DNA of 64,000 nt from Rhizobium sp. BK650 (lineage in GTDB: Bacteria; Pseudomonadota; Alphaproteobacteria; Rhizobiales; Rhizobiaceae), in contig NZ_JACIBK010000002.1 of assembly GCF_014195325.1 (NCBI RefSeq), positions 496,001 to 560,000 on the forward strand. The letters are read 5' to 3'. Below, in pieces: positions 1 through 8,405 of this stretch. The position numbers and the translations under genes are program-made. Below the pieces are notes generated by a model. That model was not told the DNA's origin and made no database searches. It saw only the letters and a program-made list of their open reading frames with translations. Numbering within the stretch: the stretch's first letter is position 1; every line of letters starts with the position of its first letter.

Positions 1-3000
1 GATGTTGCGGATCGCCTTCTTCATGTCGACGGTCGCCGTCTTCGGTGCTGAGCCGCTTGCCCACGTGTCGGGGATCTCGATGCCGTTCGCCTTGTTGTCG
101 AGCGGCTGCGGCTTCCAGATATCGGCCTTTGCGCGAGCACGTTCAAGCTGATCAGGCTTCATGGCATTCGCCACTTCCTCGCGCTTCTGGGCGGCATCCT
201 TGTCGCCGGACTTGGCGGCGATCGCAAACCACTTGTAGGACTCTTCCAGATCCGCGGGCACGCCATTGCCGCGGGCGCAGAGGATGGCGAGGTTGAACTG
301 GCTGTCGGTGACGCCGAGATCGGCGGCCTTCTTGAACCAGGTGGCCGCCGCCGCATAATCCTGTTGGCCCAGTGCACCCGAGGCGTAGAGAACGGCGAGA
401 TTGTGCATGGCGCTGGCATTGCCCTGACCTGCAGCCTGTTCGTAGAGGGCCTTGGCCCTCTGCACGTCGCGGTCGATGCCGTTGCCCTTCTCATACATGC
501 TGCCGAGACGGTACTGCGCCGGCGCAAAGCCCTTGTCGGCAGAAAGCTGGTACCAGTTTGCCGCCTGTTTCTGGTCGGCGGCAAGGCCGTTGCGGCCGTC
601 GGTATAGCGTGCACCGATCTCGAAGAGGGCCAGCGCATCGCCGTTGCGTGCCGCATCGGCAAGCGGCTGCGGCTGGATCGTATCGGGAACGATAATCGAA
701 GCGGCCCCGGGGGCGGCAGGCACTGTTGCAGGCGCCGTGGGAGGGTTCGGATCGCCGGACGTATCTTGTGGCGGTGTCTGAATGAAATCCTCTGCACCTT
801 CACCATCGAGCGGCGCGACATCGGTCATGTGATCGTGTGCTGCCGCCTGCGGCATTGCTGGAGCGGCTGTCTCCGGACTGGCAGGTTCCAGTGTCGTTGC
901 GGGCGGCTGCGCAGTCGTTTCGGGCGCGATTGCTTCCGGCGCAACTGGTGCCGGGACTGTCATGTTGGCTTCCGGCGTTTCGGCCGCGCCGGTCAAGACT
1001 GAGACTTCAGCCGGGGGCGGCGCCTTTTCGCCCGTCGTCAACGTGCGGGCAAGCGGGAAAGCCATGATGGCAAGCAGCACGGCGCCGATCGCCAGCAGGA
1101 TCGGCCGGCGAAAGCGCGAAAATGGGCCCCCTTTGCCGGCGTTCTCCGGCTTTGCAGCGCGACGTTCGGCGCGAGTCGCCGACTTTGCGCTGCTGTCGAT
1201 CTCCATGGCGGCGGCCTGCGCAGCGCGACGCGCGGCGGCTATATAATCCGCACGATCGTTTTCGGTGGCCGGCTTTCCGCGCTGGGCATTCTGGCTGGCG
1301 CGCACGCGCTCCAGGATTTTCTTGACATCAGGCGCGCCCGAGCCGGGTTCCAACAGCTCGTTTGCCGCCTCAGTGGACACCACGTCGACGGGATCGATCG
1401 ACGGAGCCGGATCGATGATCGTGCGATCGGTGGCGGCGGCCTTCGCTTCCGTCCTGCGCGCTGGCAGCAGCTTGCGGCCAAGACTTGCAAGCAGGCTTCC
1501 TTTGGCCGGAACGGCGGGCTTGTCCGGCTGACTGGTGGCTTCGATGGCGATTGCGCTGGTACTGTCGGCCAGCGCCGCTTCCGGCCTACGCGGTGCTTCT
1601 TCGGCGATGTCGGCAGGGCGCACCACAGGGGAAACCTTTGGCGCCTGCATCACCGCAGCCTTGGCCGGCTCCCGGCCTGCGTCTACCAGTGCGTAAGGAT
1701 CGACGTTGAAATCGACCTCGGCCGCGGGTATCCGGGCAGCCGGGCGCACCCGCTCTTCCATCGTATCCAGCCGGTCGGCAATATGCACCAGCGTCTCGTG
1801 CAGGGCTTGGAAAGTCTTGTGGGTGCGCTCTTCGCTGTCGCGGCTCAGATCTTCGAGATGCCTCAGATCGTCAGCAAGTGCAACCAAGGCCGACATGTCG
1901 GCCGACTCGGGTGCAGCACCCTGTACTCCGCTATTGCGCGAATAGGCATCGACAACGGCTTCGGCCGCCTGCCGCGCCGCCTCGATGATATACTCGTCAT
2001 TCGTTGCGATATAATCTTCGATGGCGCCCATGCGGCGATCGAGATCTGCCGAGAGTTCGGCGTTTTCGCGCGGCGCGTTCAGGAGCTCGGAGAGATTGGC
2101 GATCTGCTCCTCGAGGTTCTTCAGCGCGCGTGCATCGGTCGGCGCGGCCGCAGTGCTTTCTTCGAGCCGCGCGGCAATGTCGCCGAGACGCCCTTCGAGA
2201 CGGCGGAAGGCGCTGTCGTCGATCACGGGTGCGGGAGCAGGGCGGATTTCCATCTCATCGATGCGGCGTGCCAGATAGTCGAGCCGCTTGGCGAGCGCAT
2301 CGTTGACCGAGCCGCTTTCCAGCGCATCGATCTTACGGGAAATATCGGAAAGCGCGCCGGTCAGGTCTTGCTGCGGCGTCGCCTTCTGCGTGCGCTCAAG
2401 AAGGTAGGAAAGATGTTCCAGCCGCTCGTCGAGACGTGATGTCGCTTCGGCTTTGGCGAGGTCTTCGACGCGCGCCGTCAACGCTTCCAGCCGGCTCGCC
2501 ATATCTTCAGCTGGGTTGGGTCGGCTCATGGCGGCCCGACCCATCAGCTCGATCTGCTCGCCAAGTGCGGAAAGGCGGTTTTCCAGCCGCTGTATCAGCG
2601 CCGGGTCGGTGCCGGCGGCAGTACGTCCACTGGCAGCGATCGCGCGGCTGATCTCGTCGAGCCGCGAGTCCATCGCCGCGAACTGCTCGGACATGATCCG
2701 GTCGTGCGGCTGGATCAAATTGCCGAATTGCTCCACAGCGGAGGCGATCGTGATGAGCTTGTCTTCCAGCGCCTGCACGGCCGGGCTTTCGCCCATGCCG
2801 CCGAGATGCCGCTTGATATCATCGAGCCGGTAGGCGAGCGAAACCAGCTCCTCCTGCAGCCCGGCTGTGTCGAGTTCCGCCAAGCGGCCTTCCACATTGT
2901 CCCAGCGCTGTTCCAAGTGACGCATCGAATCTTCGCGCGCCAAGCCGTCCATCAGCGAACGCAACTCTTCGAATTCGTTGCGCAGGCCGCTCGCTTCCGG

Positions 3001-3564
3001 GCCGGCCGAGCGGCTGGTGAGCTGCGCAATGCTCTGCGACAGGCGCCCCATATCGGCGCGGATGTCGTCGGCAAAATGCCGGTCCTGCGCGCTTGCCTTG
3101 ATCTCGCGCAGTTCGGTGCGCAGCGCATTCATTTCGCGGGTTACGCCTTCGGAAATGTCACGCTTCAGATCCTGCCGCAGGTTGACCAGCGCCTGGGCGA
3201 TTTCTGTCATTGTGTCGTCGGAGGCGCGGAAGGCTGGTGCCGCCTGATACGGCATCGAAGCACGCTGCGGGGAAGGGGTGGGTTCACGTGGCAGAATTTG
3301 CGCCGGTTCGCGCGTATAGGCGCGCTCGCGGCTGGCGTCGAGCGCGCGCTGGCGCTGGCGGATTTCTGCAAGCGGGTCGGCCGCCCGCGGCGCGTAAGAA
3401 CCGGCGTAGGGATCGTGCTCCGGCACCGGACTGCGTGGCCGCTGCTCTCGTGCGCTGCCGATCAGGCCCTCGATCCGTGCTTCCAGGCCTTCAATGGTGC
3501 GGTTTAGCGCATCAAGCGAGGTCCTATCGGACTGCCGGGAAGAATGAGATCGCGATCCGTTCAT
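1..3564 (-). CDS. podJ: PodJ-like polar localization factor (C-terminus cut by window edge)
   Basis: The minus frame is open from ATG at 3564 to base 1, giving at least 1188 residues; the C-terminus lies outside the window. The first ~800 residues are charged, heptad-like and rich in Glu, Arg and Leu, typical of coiled coil. A single membrane segment (RRPILLAIGAVLLAIMAF) follows at about residues 818-840, then a Pro/Ala/Thr-rich stretch, then Sel1-like repeats at about 968-1111 (pieces such as AQYRLGSMYEKGNG, AMHNLAVLYASGALG). This order of cytoplasmic coiled coil, membrane span and periplasmic Sel1 repeats matches PodJ polarity factors of Caulobacter and Agrobacterium, which normally end in a peptidoglycan-binding domain. 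Expected role: marking the new pole and recruiting polar proteins. Start chosen because no credible upstream ATG lies in frame; the ribosome site is weak. Confidence 0.88.
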   Translation of the reverse strand, partial: MNGSRSHSSRQSDRTSLDALNRTIEGLEARIEGLIGSAREQRPRSPVPEHDPYAGSYAPRAADPLAEIRQRQRALDASRERAYTREPAQILPREPTPSPQRASMPYQAAPAFRASDDTMTEIAQALVNLRQDLKRDISEGVTREMNALRTELREIKASAQDRHFADDIRADMGRLSQSIAQLTSRSAGPEASGLRNEFEELRSLMDGLAREDSMRHLEQRWDNVEGRLAELDTAGLQEELVSLAYRLDDIKRHLGGMGESPAVQALEDKLITIASAVEQFGNLIQPHDRIMSEQFAAMDSRLDEISRAIAASGRTAAGTDPALIQRLENRLSALGEQIELMGRAAMSRPNPAEDMASRLEALTARVEDLAKAEATSRLDERLEHLSYLLERTQKATPQQDLTGALSDISRKIDALESGSVNDALAKRLDYLARRIDEMEIRPAPAPVIDDSAFRRLEGRLGDIAARLEESTAAAPTDARALKNLEEQIANLSELLNAPRENAELSADLDRRMGAIEDYIATNDEYIIEAARQAAEAVVDAYSRNSGVQGAAPESADMSALVALADDLRHLEDLSRDSEERTHKTFQALHETLVHIADRLDTMEERVRPAARIPAAEVDFNVDPYALVDAGREPAKAAVMQAPKVSPVVRPADIAEEAPRRPEAALADSTSAIAIEATSQPDKPAVPAKGSLLASLGRKLLPARRTEAKAAATDRTIIDPAPSIDPVDVVSTEAANELLEPGSGAPDVKKILERVRASQNAQRGKPATENDRADYIAAARRAAQAAAMEIDSSAKSATRAERRAAKPENAGKGGPFSRFRRPILLAIGAVLLAIMAFPLARTLTTGEKAPPPAEVSVLTGAAETPEANMTVPAPVAPEAIAPETTAQPPATTLEPASPETAAPAMPQAAAHDHMTDVAPLDGEGAEDFIQTPPQDTSGDPNPPTAPATVPAAPGAASIIVPDTIQPQPLADAARNGDALALFEIGARYTDGRNGLAADQKQAANWYQLSADKGFAPAQYRLGSMYEKGNGIDRDVQRAKALYEQAAGQGNASAMHNLAVLYASGALGQQDYAAAATWFKKAADLGVTDSQFNLAILCARGNGVPADLEESYKWFAIAAKSGDKDAAQKREEVANAMKPDQLERARAKADIWKPQPLDNKANGIEIPDTWASGSAPKTATVDMKKAIRNI

Positions 3565-3775
3565 GTTCTTGCTCGCTTCGATTGCCCGGTCTGGGCTCGA
3601 TCATTGCCTTTTCCGACGCGTGCCGGGGCACGCATCGGAGAGCGCCATCCATAAGGAAATAATCAATTAGACTTTCCTCAGGCTGGACAGGTTGTTGGCG
3701 GCACTCCTGAAACGCGAGACAAATAAAAGGAATGCAGATCGCCAATGCTCACCGCGCACCTTTTACGAAACGTGG

Positions 3776-3791
3776 TAAAGAACTCGTTAAC
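3776..3791. promoter_or_regulatory. Possible CtrA-like site in the podJ upstream region
   Basis: The 285-base gap between podJ and the VOC gene is AT-rich. It contains TAAA, seven bases, then TTAAC at 3776-3791, close to the alphaproteobacterial CtrA motif TTAA-N7-TTAAC but with a mismatch in the left half. The site is about 210 bases upstream of the podJ start. In Caulobacter podJ is cell-cycle controlled, which is the only reason to note it. Confidence 0.2.
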
Positions 3792-3849
3792 CGGAATGAG
3801 AATTTTTTAACTTTTGCTTCTTTCAACCCGGTTATGGGCGCTGAAGCCT

Positions 3850-4215
3850 TCAGAGCGGCCGCTTGTACTGCAACTCGATCTTCACGCCTTCAGGCCCGTA
3901 GATGAATACCTGTCCGAGATCGGTATCCGGGATATCGCGATATTCGTAGCGATAACCGCCGGCTTTGATGCGAGCGAGCGCCGGTTCGAACTCGAAGAGG
4001 CTGAAAGCCACATGATTGAAGATGCCGGGCGGAAAATCGACCGCCCGCTCCGTCAGGCTCAGATGGATCACCGGCTTGTCGTCGAGATAAAGCCAATGAC
4101 CGCGCGAAGGAAAGGGTGGCCGATAGCCTTCCTTCACGCCAAGAATGTTCTCGAAAAAAGCGATCATGGCAGGCGCATCGCGTGTTTCGATCGTCACATG
4201 GTCCAGACGCAGCAT
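3850..4215 (-). CDS. VOC superfamily (glyoxalase/dioxygenase-like) protein
   Basis: A 121-residue protein starting MLRLDHVTIETRD, with the beta-alpha-beta-beta-beta pattern of a vicinal-oxygen-chelate domain. His6 (LDHVT), a His in the middle (FNHVAFSL) and the Glu near the C-terminus (GVKIELQY) are placed as metal ligands are in this superfamily. An upstream in-frame ATG would add 17 residues, but GGGAGG just before the internal ATG at 4215 makes that start more likely. Substrate is not predictable; glyoxalase I, fosfomycin-resistance proteins and ring-cleavage dioxygenases share the fold. It lies 90 bases downstream of the SDR gene on the same strand. Confidence 0.8.
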   Translation of the reverse strand: MLRLDHVTIETRDAPAMIAFFENILGVKEGYRPPFPSRGHWLYLDDKPVIHLSLTERAVDFPPGIFNHVAFSLFEFEPALARIKAGGYRYEYRDIPDTDLGQVFIYGPEGVKIELQYKRPL

Positions 4216-4305
4216 CGTTCCCTCCCAGGCTGTCGAAGCTTGGTTGAATCCTATCGGGTTCGACATCTGCGGGAAAGAAGATATGCGTTATCGTGACCGG
4301 CTGGA

Positions 4306-5007
4306 TCAGAAATTTTCCGTCCAAGGCCGCAATTCGATCTCTTGCGACCAGGCGCTGCGATGCTGCAGCAGCACGTCGACATAAGATTGTGCGATCGCAT
4401 CGGGCGAAAGCGTACTGTCGGGCCTGTCTTCCCGATCGGGTCTCATCTGCGAACGCACGGCGCCATCGATGATGAAATGCGCCACATGGATCCCAAGCGG
4501 CCCAAGTTCGCGGGCGGCGCTTTGTGCCAAACCCCGCAGCGCGAATTTTCCCATGGCAAAGGGCGCCGACTGCGCATAGCCCTTGATGCTGGCCGTCGCC
4601 CCCGTCAGCAGGATTGCACCCCGCCCATGGGGGATCATCCGTCTTGCCGCCTGTTGCGTAACGAGGAAGCCGCCGAAGGCACTAGTTGCGATCGCCTGTT
4701 CCACTTCTGCGGGATCAAGCTCGGCAATCGGTCCGCGAACGCGACCGCTGGCATTATAGATTACGATATCGGGCTCGCCGATCTCGGCGTCGACGCGTTC
4801 GAACAGCGCCGAAACCGCCGTTGGCTGTGCAGCATCGGTGGCGAATGCCTTCGCTCCGGTTTCGTCGAGCAGAGGCCCGAGCTTGCCGATGTTGCGTGCT
4901 GCAAGGCCGACCGTCACGCCACGTTCTGAAAGCTTACGGGCGAGTGAACCACTGATGCCGGAACCTGCGCCGACGATCAGTGCGCTGCGATAGGGAAACT
5001 CGGCCAT
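4306..5007 (-). CDS. SDR-family protein with Phe in place of the catalytic Tyr
   Basis: A 233-residue Rossmann protein. It has the N-terminal nucleotide-binding Gly motif (GAGSGISG, residues 13-20) and the NASG variant of the structural NAG motif (85-88), so it is clearly a short-chain dehydrogenase/reductase homologue. The classical YxxxK catalytic pair reads FAMGK (Phe150, Lys154), and the usual active-site Ser 13 residues before the Tyr is Ala137 (sequence LLTGATAS). It may therefore be a non-classical or non-catalytic member. GGAGAAGG lies just upstream of the ATG at 5007. It probably shares a transcript with the downstream VOC gene. Confidence 0.85.
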   Translation of the reverse strand: MAEFPYRSALIVGAGSGISGSLARKLSERGVTVGLAARNIGKLGPLLDETGAKAFATDAAQPTAVSALFERVDAEIGEPDIVIYNASGRVRGPIAELDPAEVEQAIATSAFGGFLVTQQAARRMIPHGRGAILLTGATASIKGYAQSAPFAMGKFALRGLAQSAARELGPLGIHVAHFIIDGAVRSQMRPDREDRPDSTLSPDAIAQSYVDVLLQHRSAWSQEIELRPWTENF

Positions 5008-5082
5008 GACCTTCTCCTTGGATGAACCTTCTGGAGAGGTAGGCAGTCATGGCTCCCCAAAAAACCGGAGGATCGAAATATT

Positions 5083-5766
5083 TCACGCATCGGGAGCGTC
5101 GATCGAAAGCCCGCAGATGCGCGAGAGATAGGCAAGCGGCATCCCCGTTTCGGTGGCCCAGCGGTTGAATGTCTGCTGGATCAGCTGCTGATCCTTCTTG
5201 CCGGTTCCGGATGCCGAAAGCGGCACGCCCGCATTTCTCAGACAGGCGAGAACATCTGTCGTCATGATGAAGCCGTCGCGACCGATACCGCGCAGGAAAT
5301 ATTGACCCGTAGCGCCGCCCAGTCGGTTGCCGCGTTTGGTAAGCACTTCGAGCAGACCGATATGATCTTCACGCGGCCAGTTTGCGAAAAAGGCGCCGGC
5401 GCTGCCCGCCTCATTCGCCAGTTCGCGCACGAAGGCTGCGTTGGCGCGCACCGACATGATCTTCGCGCCGTTCTTGACGATGCGGTCATCGCTCGTCAGG
5501 TCATGCCAGAATTCGTCGGGAGCGATATTGAGGGCAGCAGGATCGAAACTGTCGAAGGCCTGCTCGAAACCCGGCCATTTATTATCGATGACCTTGTGCA
5601 CGAAGCCGCTGTAGAAGATGCGCCGCGTCATCTGCGACAGGATACGATCGTCGGACAGAGCGCGCAATGCTTCGTGATCCGGCATGGCCGGCAGCATCGC
5701 CTTCAGCGCGTCGACACCGCCTTTTCTTTGCTCGGCGCGCTGACGGATAATATCGAAATCGCTCAA
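5083..5766 (-). CDS. DNA-3-methyladenine glycosylase I family protein
   Basis: A 227-residue protein resembling the Tag/adenine-glycosylase family, which removes 3-methyladenine from alkylated DNA as the first step of base excision repair. Recognisable stretches are ILSQMTRRIFYSGF near residue 45, the FDPAALNIAP / DDRIVKNGAKI region (about 73-103), and the C-terminal FIMTTDVLACLRNAGV. It is longer than E. coli Tag (187 residues) and lacks that protein's N-terminal Cys-containing zinc motif, so it belongs to a divergent rhizobial branch. Neighbours give no further clue. The family call rests on overall resemblance. Confidence 0.72.
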   Translation of the reverse strand: MSDFDIIRQRAEQRKGGVDALKAMLPAMPDHEALRALSDDRILSQMTRRIFYSGFVHKVIDNKWPGFEQAFDSFDPAALNIAPDEFWHDLTSDDRIVKNGAKIMSVRANAAFVRELANEAGSAGAFFANWPREDHIGLLEVLTKRGNRLGGATGQYFLRGIGRDGFIMTTDVLACLRNAGVPLSASGTGKKDQQLIQQTFNRWATETGMPLAYLSRICGLSIDAPDA

Positions 5767-5853
5767 GGCTCGACCCCCGGAATAGACGTTGCTGACGCAA
5801 GCCTAGTCCGGGAGCGACCTTGTCTTCAAGCCGTTTGGCTTCGAGATCCTCGC

Positions 5854-6243
5854 TCAGGCGGCGACGGATTCACGCGCATCATCCAGCAGGAAATGCACGA
5901 CCAGATAATCGGTCTTGTAGTGTCGTCCGCTGTCGGCGACTTTCTCCTCGGAGCCGCCGTCGGCGGGGTGCCAGGGATGGTAATGCGGGTTGGTGGCGAT
6001 CAGCGTCACCGCCTTACCGGCATAGGGGCCTTCGGCCGGCCGGAAGCGCATTTCGGCGAGGGGCCAGATGCGTTCGTAGGTTTCCATGGGAATACGCACT
6101 CTCAGCGCCTTGCGCGGAGCAGGCGGCTCGTCATGCGTAACAAGTCTTTCGCCGTTGATCGGCTCGACCGTCACGGGTTCGATCGTCACTTCCTCTGCCG
6201 CATCGAAGATAGAATTGAACTCCGCAGGCCACGCTCTCTTCAT
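5854..6243 (-). CDS. Conserved hypothetical protein
   Basis: A 129-residue protein starting MKRAWPAEFNSIFD. The longer frame (to 6309) was rejected because GGGAGGAGC sits directly before the ATG at 6243. It is soluble and acidic, with a central segment (RIPMETYERIWPLAEMRF) and a His/Pro-rich stretch (NPHYHPWHPADGG) that could bind metal. I do not recognise a family. It faces away from the beta-oxidation operon, with about 235 bases between the two starts. Confidence 0.65.
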   Translation of the reverse strand: MKRAWPAEFNSIFDAAEEVTIEPVTVEPINGERLVTHDEPPAPRKALRVRIPMETYERIWPLAEMRFRPAEGPYAGKAVTLIATNPHYHPWHPADGGSEEKVADSGRHYKTDYLVVHFLLDDARESVAA

Positions 6244-6394
6244 GAACAGCTCCTCCCAGGCTTTTCCAAGGTCGCATCGCGAGTGTAGCGCGCTTAGCCG
6301 GAGAAGCAACGGACTATTCCCGGAGCAATATTGGCGGTGCTCCGTTTTTGCCGCGCTCCTCGCACCAGCTCACAAAATTGCGCGCATGCAGAAT

Positions 6395-6416
6395 TTGACG
6401 TTTACGCAAACGTCAA
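6395..6416. promoter_or_regulatory. 22-bp perfect palindrome, probable operator of the beta-oxidation operon
   Basis: Arms TTGACGTTT and AAACGTCAA are perfectly complementary around a four-base centre ACGC. The site is 63 bases upstream of the acyl-CoA dehydrogenase ATG, in the divergent gap with the gene at 5854-6243. Its length and symmetry suit a dimeric repressor. The core loosely resembles MerR-type LiuR sites described for acyl-CoA catabolism genes; the regulator itself is not in the window. Confidence 0.6.
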
Positions 6417-6478
6417 TATTTTGTAAGAGAGTCTCAAGGCCGAAGCGATCCGGCCGCCGAATTGGAGGAATTCGAACC

Positions 6479-8272
6479 ATGCCCATCTACAAGGCCCCGG
6501 TGAACGACACGCTCTTCGTGCTCAACGACGTGCTGGGTCTCGAGCGCCACAACAATCTCCCCGGTTTTGCCGATGCCACGCCTGATATGGTGGAAGCCAT
6601 TTTGGGTGAAGCGGCGAAGTTGGCCGAGGAGGTTGTGTTCCCTCTGAATTATTCCGGCGATCAGGAAGGCTGTAAGCGCCACGACGACGGCACGGTGTCG
6701 ACCCCGAAGGGCTTCAGAGAGGCCTATCAGGCCTATCGGGACGGCGGCTGGATCGGGCTTGCCGTGCCACAGGAATTCGGCGGTCAGGGCCTGCCTTACA
6801 TACTGCATACCGCTGTCGGCGAATATACATCGGCCGCCAATATGTCGCTGATGATGTATCCGGGCCTGACGCAGGGTGCCATCGCCGCGATCCTCGTCCA
6901 TGGAACCGATGAGCAGAAGCAGACCTATCTGCCGAAGATGGTCGACGGTACCTGGTCCGGCACCATGAACCTCACCGAGCCGCATTGCGGCACCGATCTC
7001 GGCATGTTGCGCACCAAGGCCGTGCCGCAGGCCGATGGCAGCTACAGGATCTCCGGCCAGAAGATCTTCATATCCGCCGGCGAGCATGACCTGACCGACA
7101 ATATCGTCCACTTGGTCCTCGCCCGCATCGAGGGTGCGCCTGAGGGCACTAAGGGCATCTCGCTCTTCATCGTTCCGAAATTCCTCGTTGGCAAGGACGG
7201 CGCGCTCGGCGCTCGCAACGGCGTTTCCTGCGGCGCGATCGAGCACAAGATGGGTATCCACGGCAATGCCACCTGCGTCATGAATTATGATGAGGCGGTC
7301 GGCTATCTGATCGGCGCGGAAAACCGAGGCCTCAACGCCATGTTCGTGATGATGAACGAGGCTCGCCTGATGGTCGGCCTGCAGGGCATTGCCATTTCCG
7401 AAATCGCCTATCAGAACGCCGCCAATTACGCCCGTGATCGGATCCAGGGCCGCTCGCTGTCAGGCGTGAAGGCACCCGACAAGAAGGCCGATCCGATCAT
7501 CGTCCATCCTGATATCCGCCGCGCGTTGATGACCATCCGGTCGTTCAATGAGGCCGGCCGCGCCTTTTTGCTCTGGACTGCGTTGAAATCCGATATTGCT
7601 CATCGCGCCAGTAACGAGAAGGAACGCCAGACAGCGGACGATATTCTCGGCCTAGTCACGCCGATTCTGAAAGGCGTGATGACCGACAAGGGCTTCGATC
7701 ATGCCGTCATGGCTCAGCAGGTCTTCGGCGGCCACGGCTACATCGAAGAGCATGGCATGAGCCAGTATGTGCGCGATGCCCGCATCGCCATGATCTACGA
7801 GGGCGCGAACGGCATTCAGGCGCTCGATCTCGTCGGCCGTAAATTGGCGCTGAACGGCGGGCGCGCCGCCATGGCGCTCTTCAAGGAGATTGGCGACTTC
7901 TGCGAGGAAAACCGCAACGACGAGCAGCTGACCTTCTTCACCAAGCACCTGAAGAAGGGCTTGAACGATGTGCAGGGCGCGACCATGTGGTTCATGCAGA
8001 ATGCCATGGCCAAGCCCGACAATGCCGGTGCCGGCTCGACCGATTACATGCACCTCTTTGGCCTCGTCGTTCTCGGCTATATGTGGGCGCGCATGGCGAA
8101 AGCCGCCAATGAACGCCTTGCCTCGGGCGATGCGCGCGAGGATTATCTGAAGAACAAGCTGATCACGGCGAAATTTTTCATGGAGCGCATCATGCCTGAA
8201 ACCGCATTGCGCAAGGCCCGCATCGAAACCGGCGCCGACACGATGATGGAATTGGCCGCTGAAGCGTTTTGA
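6479..8272 (+). CDS. fadE: Acyl-CoA dehydrogenase (long, C-terminal-extended type)
   Basis: 597 residues from the ATG at 6479, which follows a strong GGAGGAATT site; the frame extends further upstream without support. FAD-dependent acyl-CoA dehydrogenases make the trans-2-enoyl-CoA in the first step of fatty acid beta-oxidation. Visible features: the flavin-binding stretch TMNLTEPHCGTDLG (about 162-175), the C-terminal helical domain with VFGGHGYIEEHG, and the catalytic Glu in MIYEGANGIQA (about residue 440). It is about 200 residues longer than the classical ~390-residue enzymes, with an extra C-terminal domain as in FadE5-like proteins. First gene of an operon with thiolase and the FadB-type protein. 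Confidence 0.93.
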   Translation: MPIYKAPVNDTLFVLNDVLGLERHNNLPGFADATPDMVEAILGEAAKLAEEVVFPLNYSGDQEGCKRHDDGTVSTPKGFREAYQAYRDGGWIGLAVPQEFGGQGLPYILHTAVGEYTSAANMSLMMYPGLTQGAIAAILVHGTDEQKQTYLPKMVDGTWSGTMNLTEPHCGTDLGMLRTKAVPQADGSYRISGQKIFISAGEHDLTDNIVHLVLARIEGAPEGTKGISLFIVPKFLVGKDGALGARNGVSCGAIEHKMGIHGNATCVMNYDEAVGYLIGAENRGLNAMFVMMNEARLMVGLQGIAISEIAYQNAANYARDRIQGRSLSGVKAPDKKADPIIVHPDIRRALMTIRSFNEAGRAFLLWTALKSDIAHRASNEKERQTADDILGLVTPILKGVMTDKGFDHAVMAQQVFGGHGYIEEHGMSQYVRDARIAMIYEGANGIQALDLVGRKLALNGGRAAMALFKEIGDFCEENRNDEQLTFFTKHLKKGLNDVQGATMWFMQNAMAKPDNAGAGSTDYMHLFGLVVLGYMWARMAKAANERLASGDAREDYLKNKLITAKFFMERIMPETALRKARIETGADTMMELAAEAF

Positions 8273-8295
8273 TCGGAATCTCCTTCTCCCCAGCG

Positions 8296-8360
8296 GGGGT
8301 CCGAAGGACGGGTCGAGACCCGTGGCTCGACCCCGGTCAGGTGGACCGAAGGGTCGGAAA
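8296..8360. repeat. Palindrome-rich intergenic spacer inside the fad operon
   Basis: The 133-base spacer between acyl-CoA dehydrogenase and thiolase holds a perfect 16-base palindrome (ACGGGTC-GA-GACCCGT, 8308-8323) overlapped by a second inverted pair (GGGTCGAG 8310-8317 and CTCGACCC). Such GC-rich nested palindromes between co-directional genes resemble the intergenic mosaic elements of rhizobia. It could instead act as an mRNA processing or stability hairpin. Confidence 0.4.
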
Positions 8361-8405
8361 AAATGGAATTCACCGGCGCCTTTGCGCCGCCAGGGAGATG
8401 AGATA

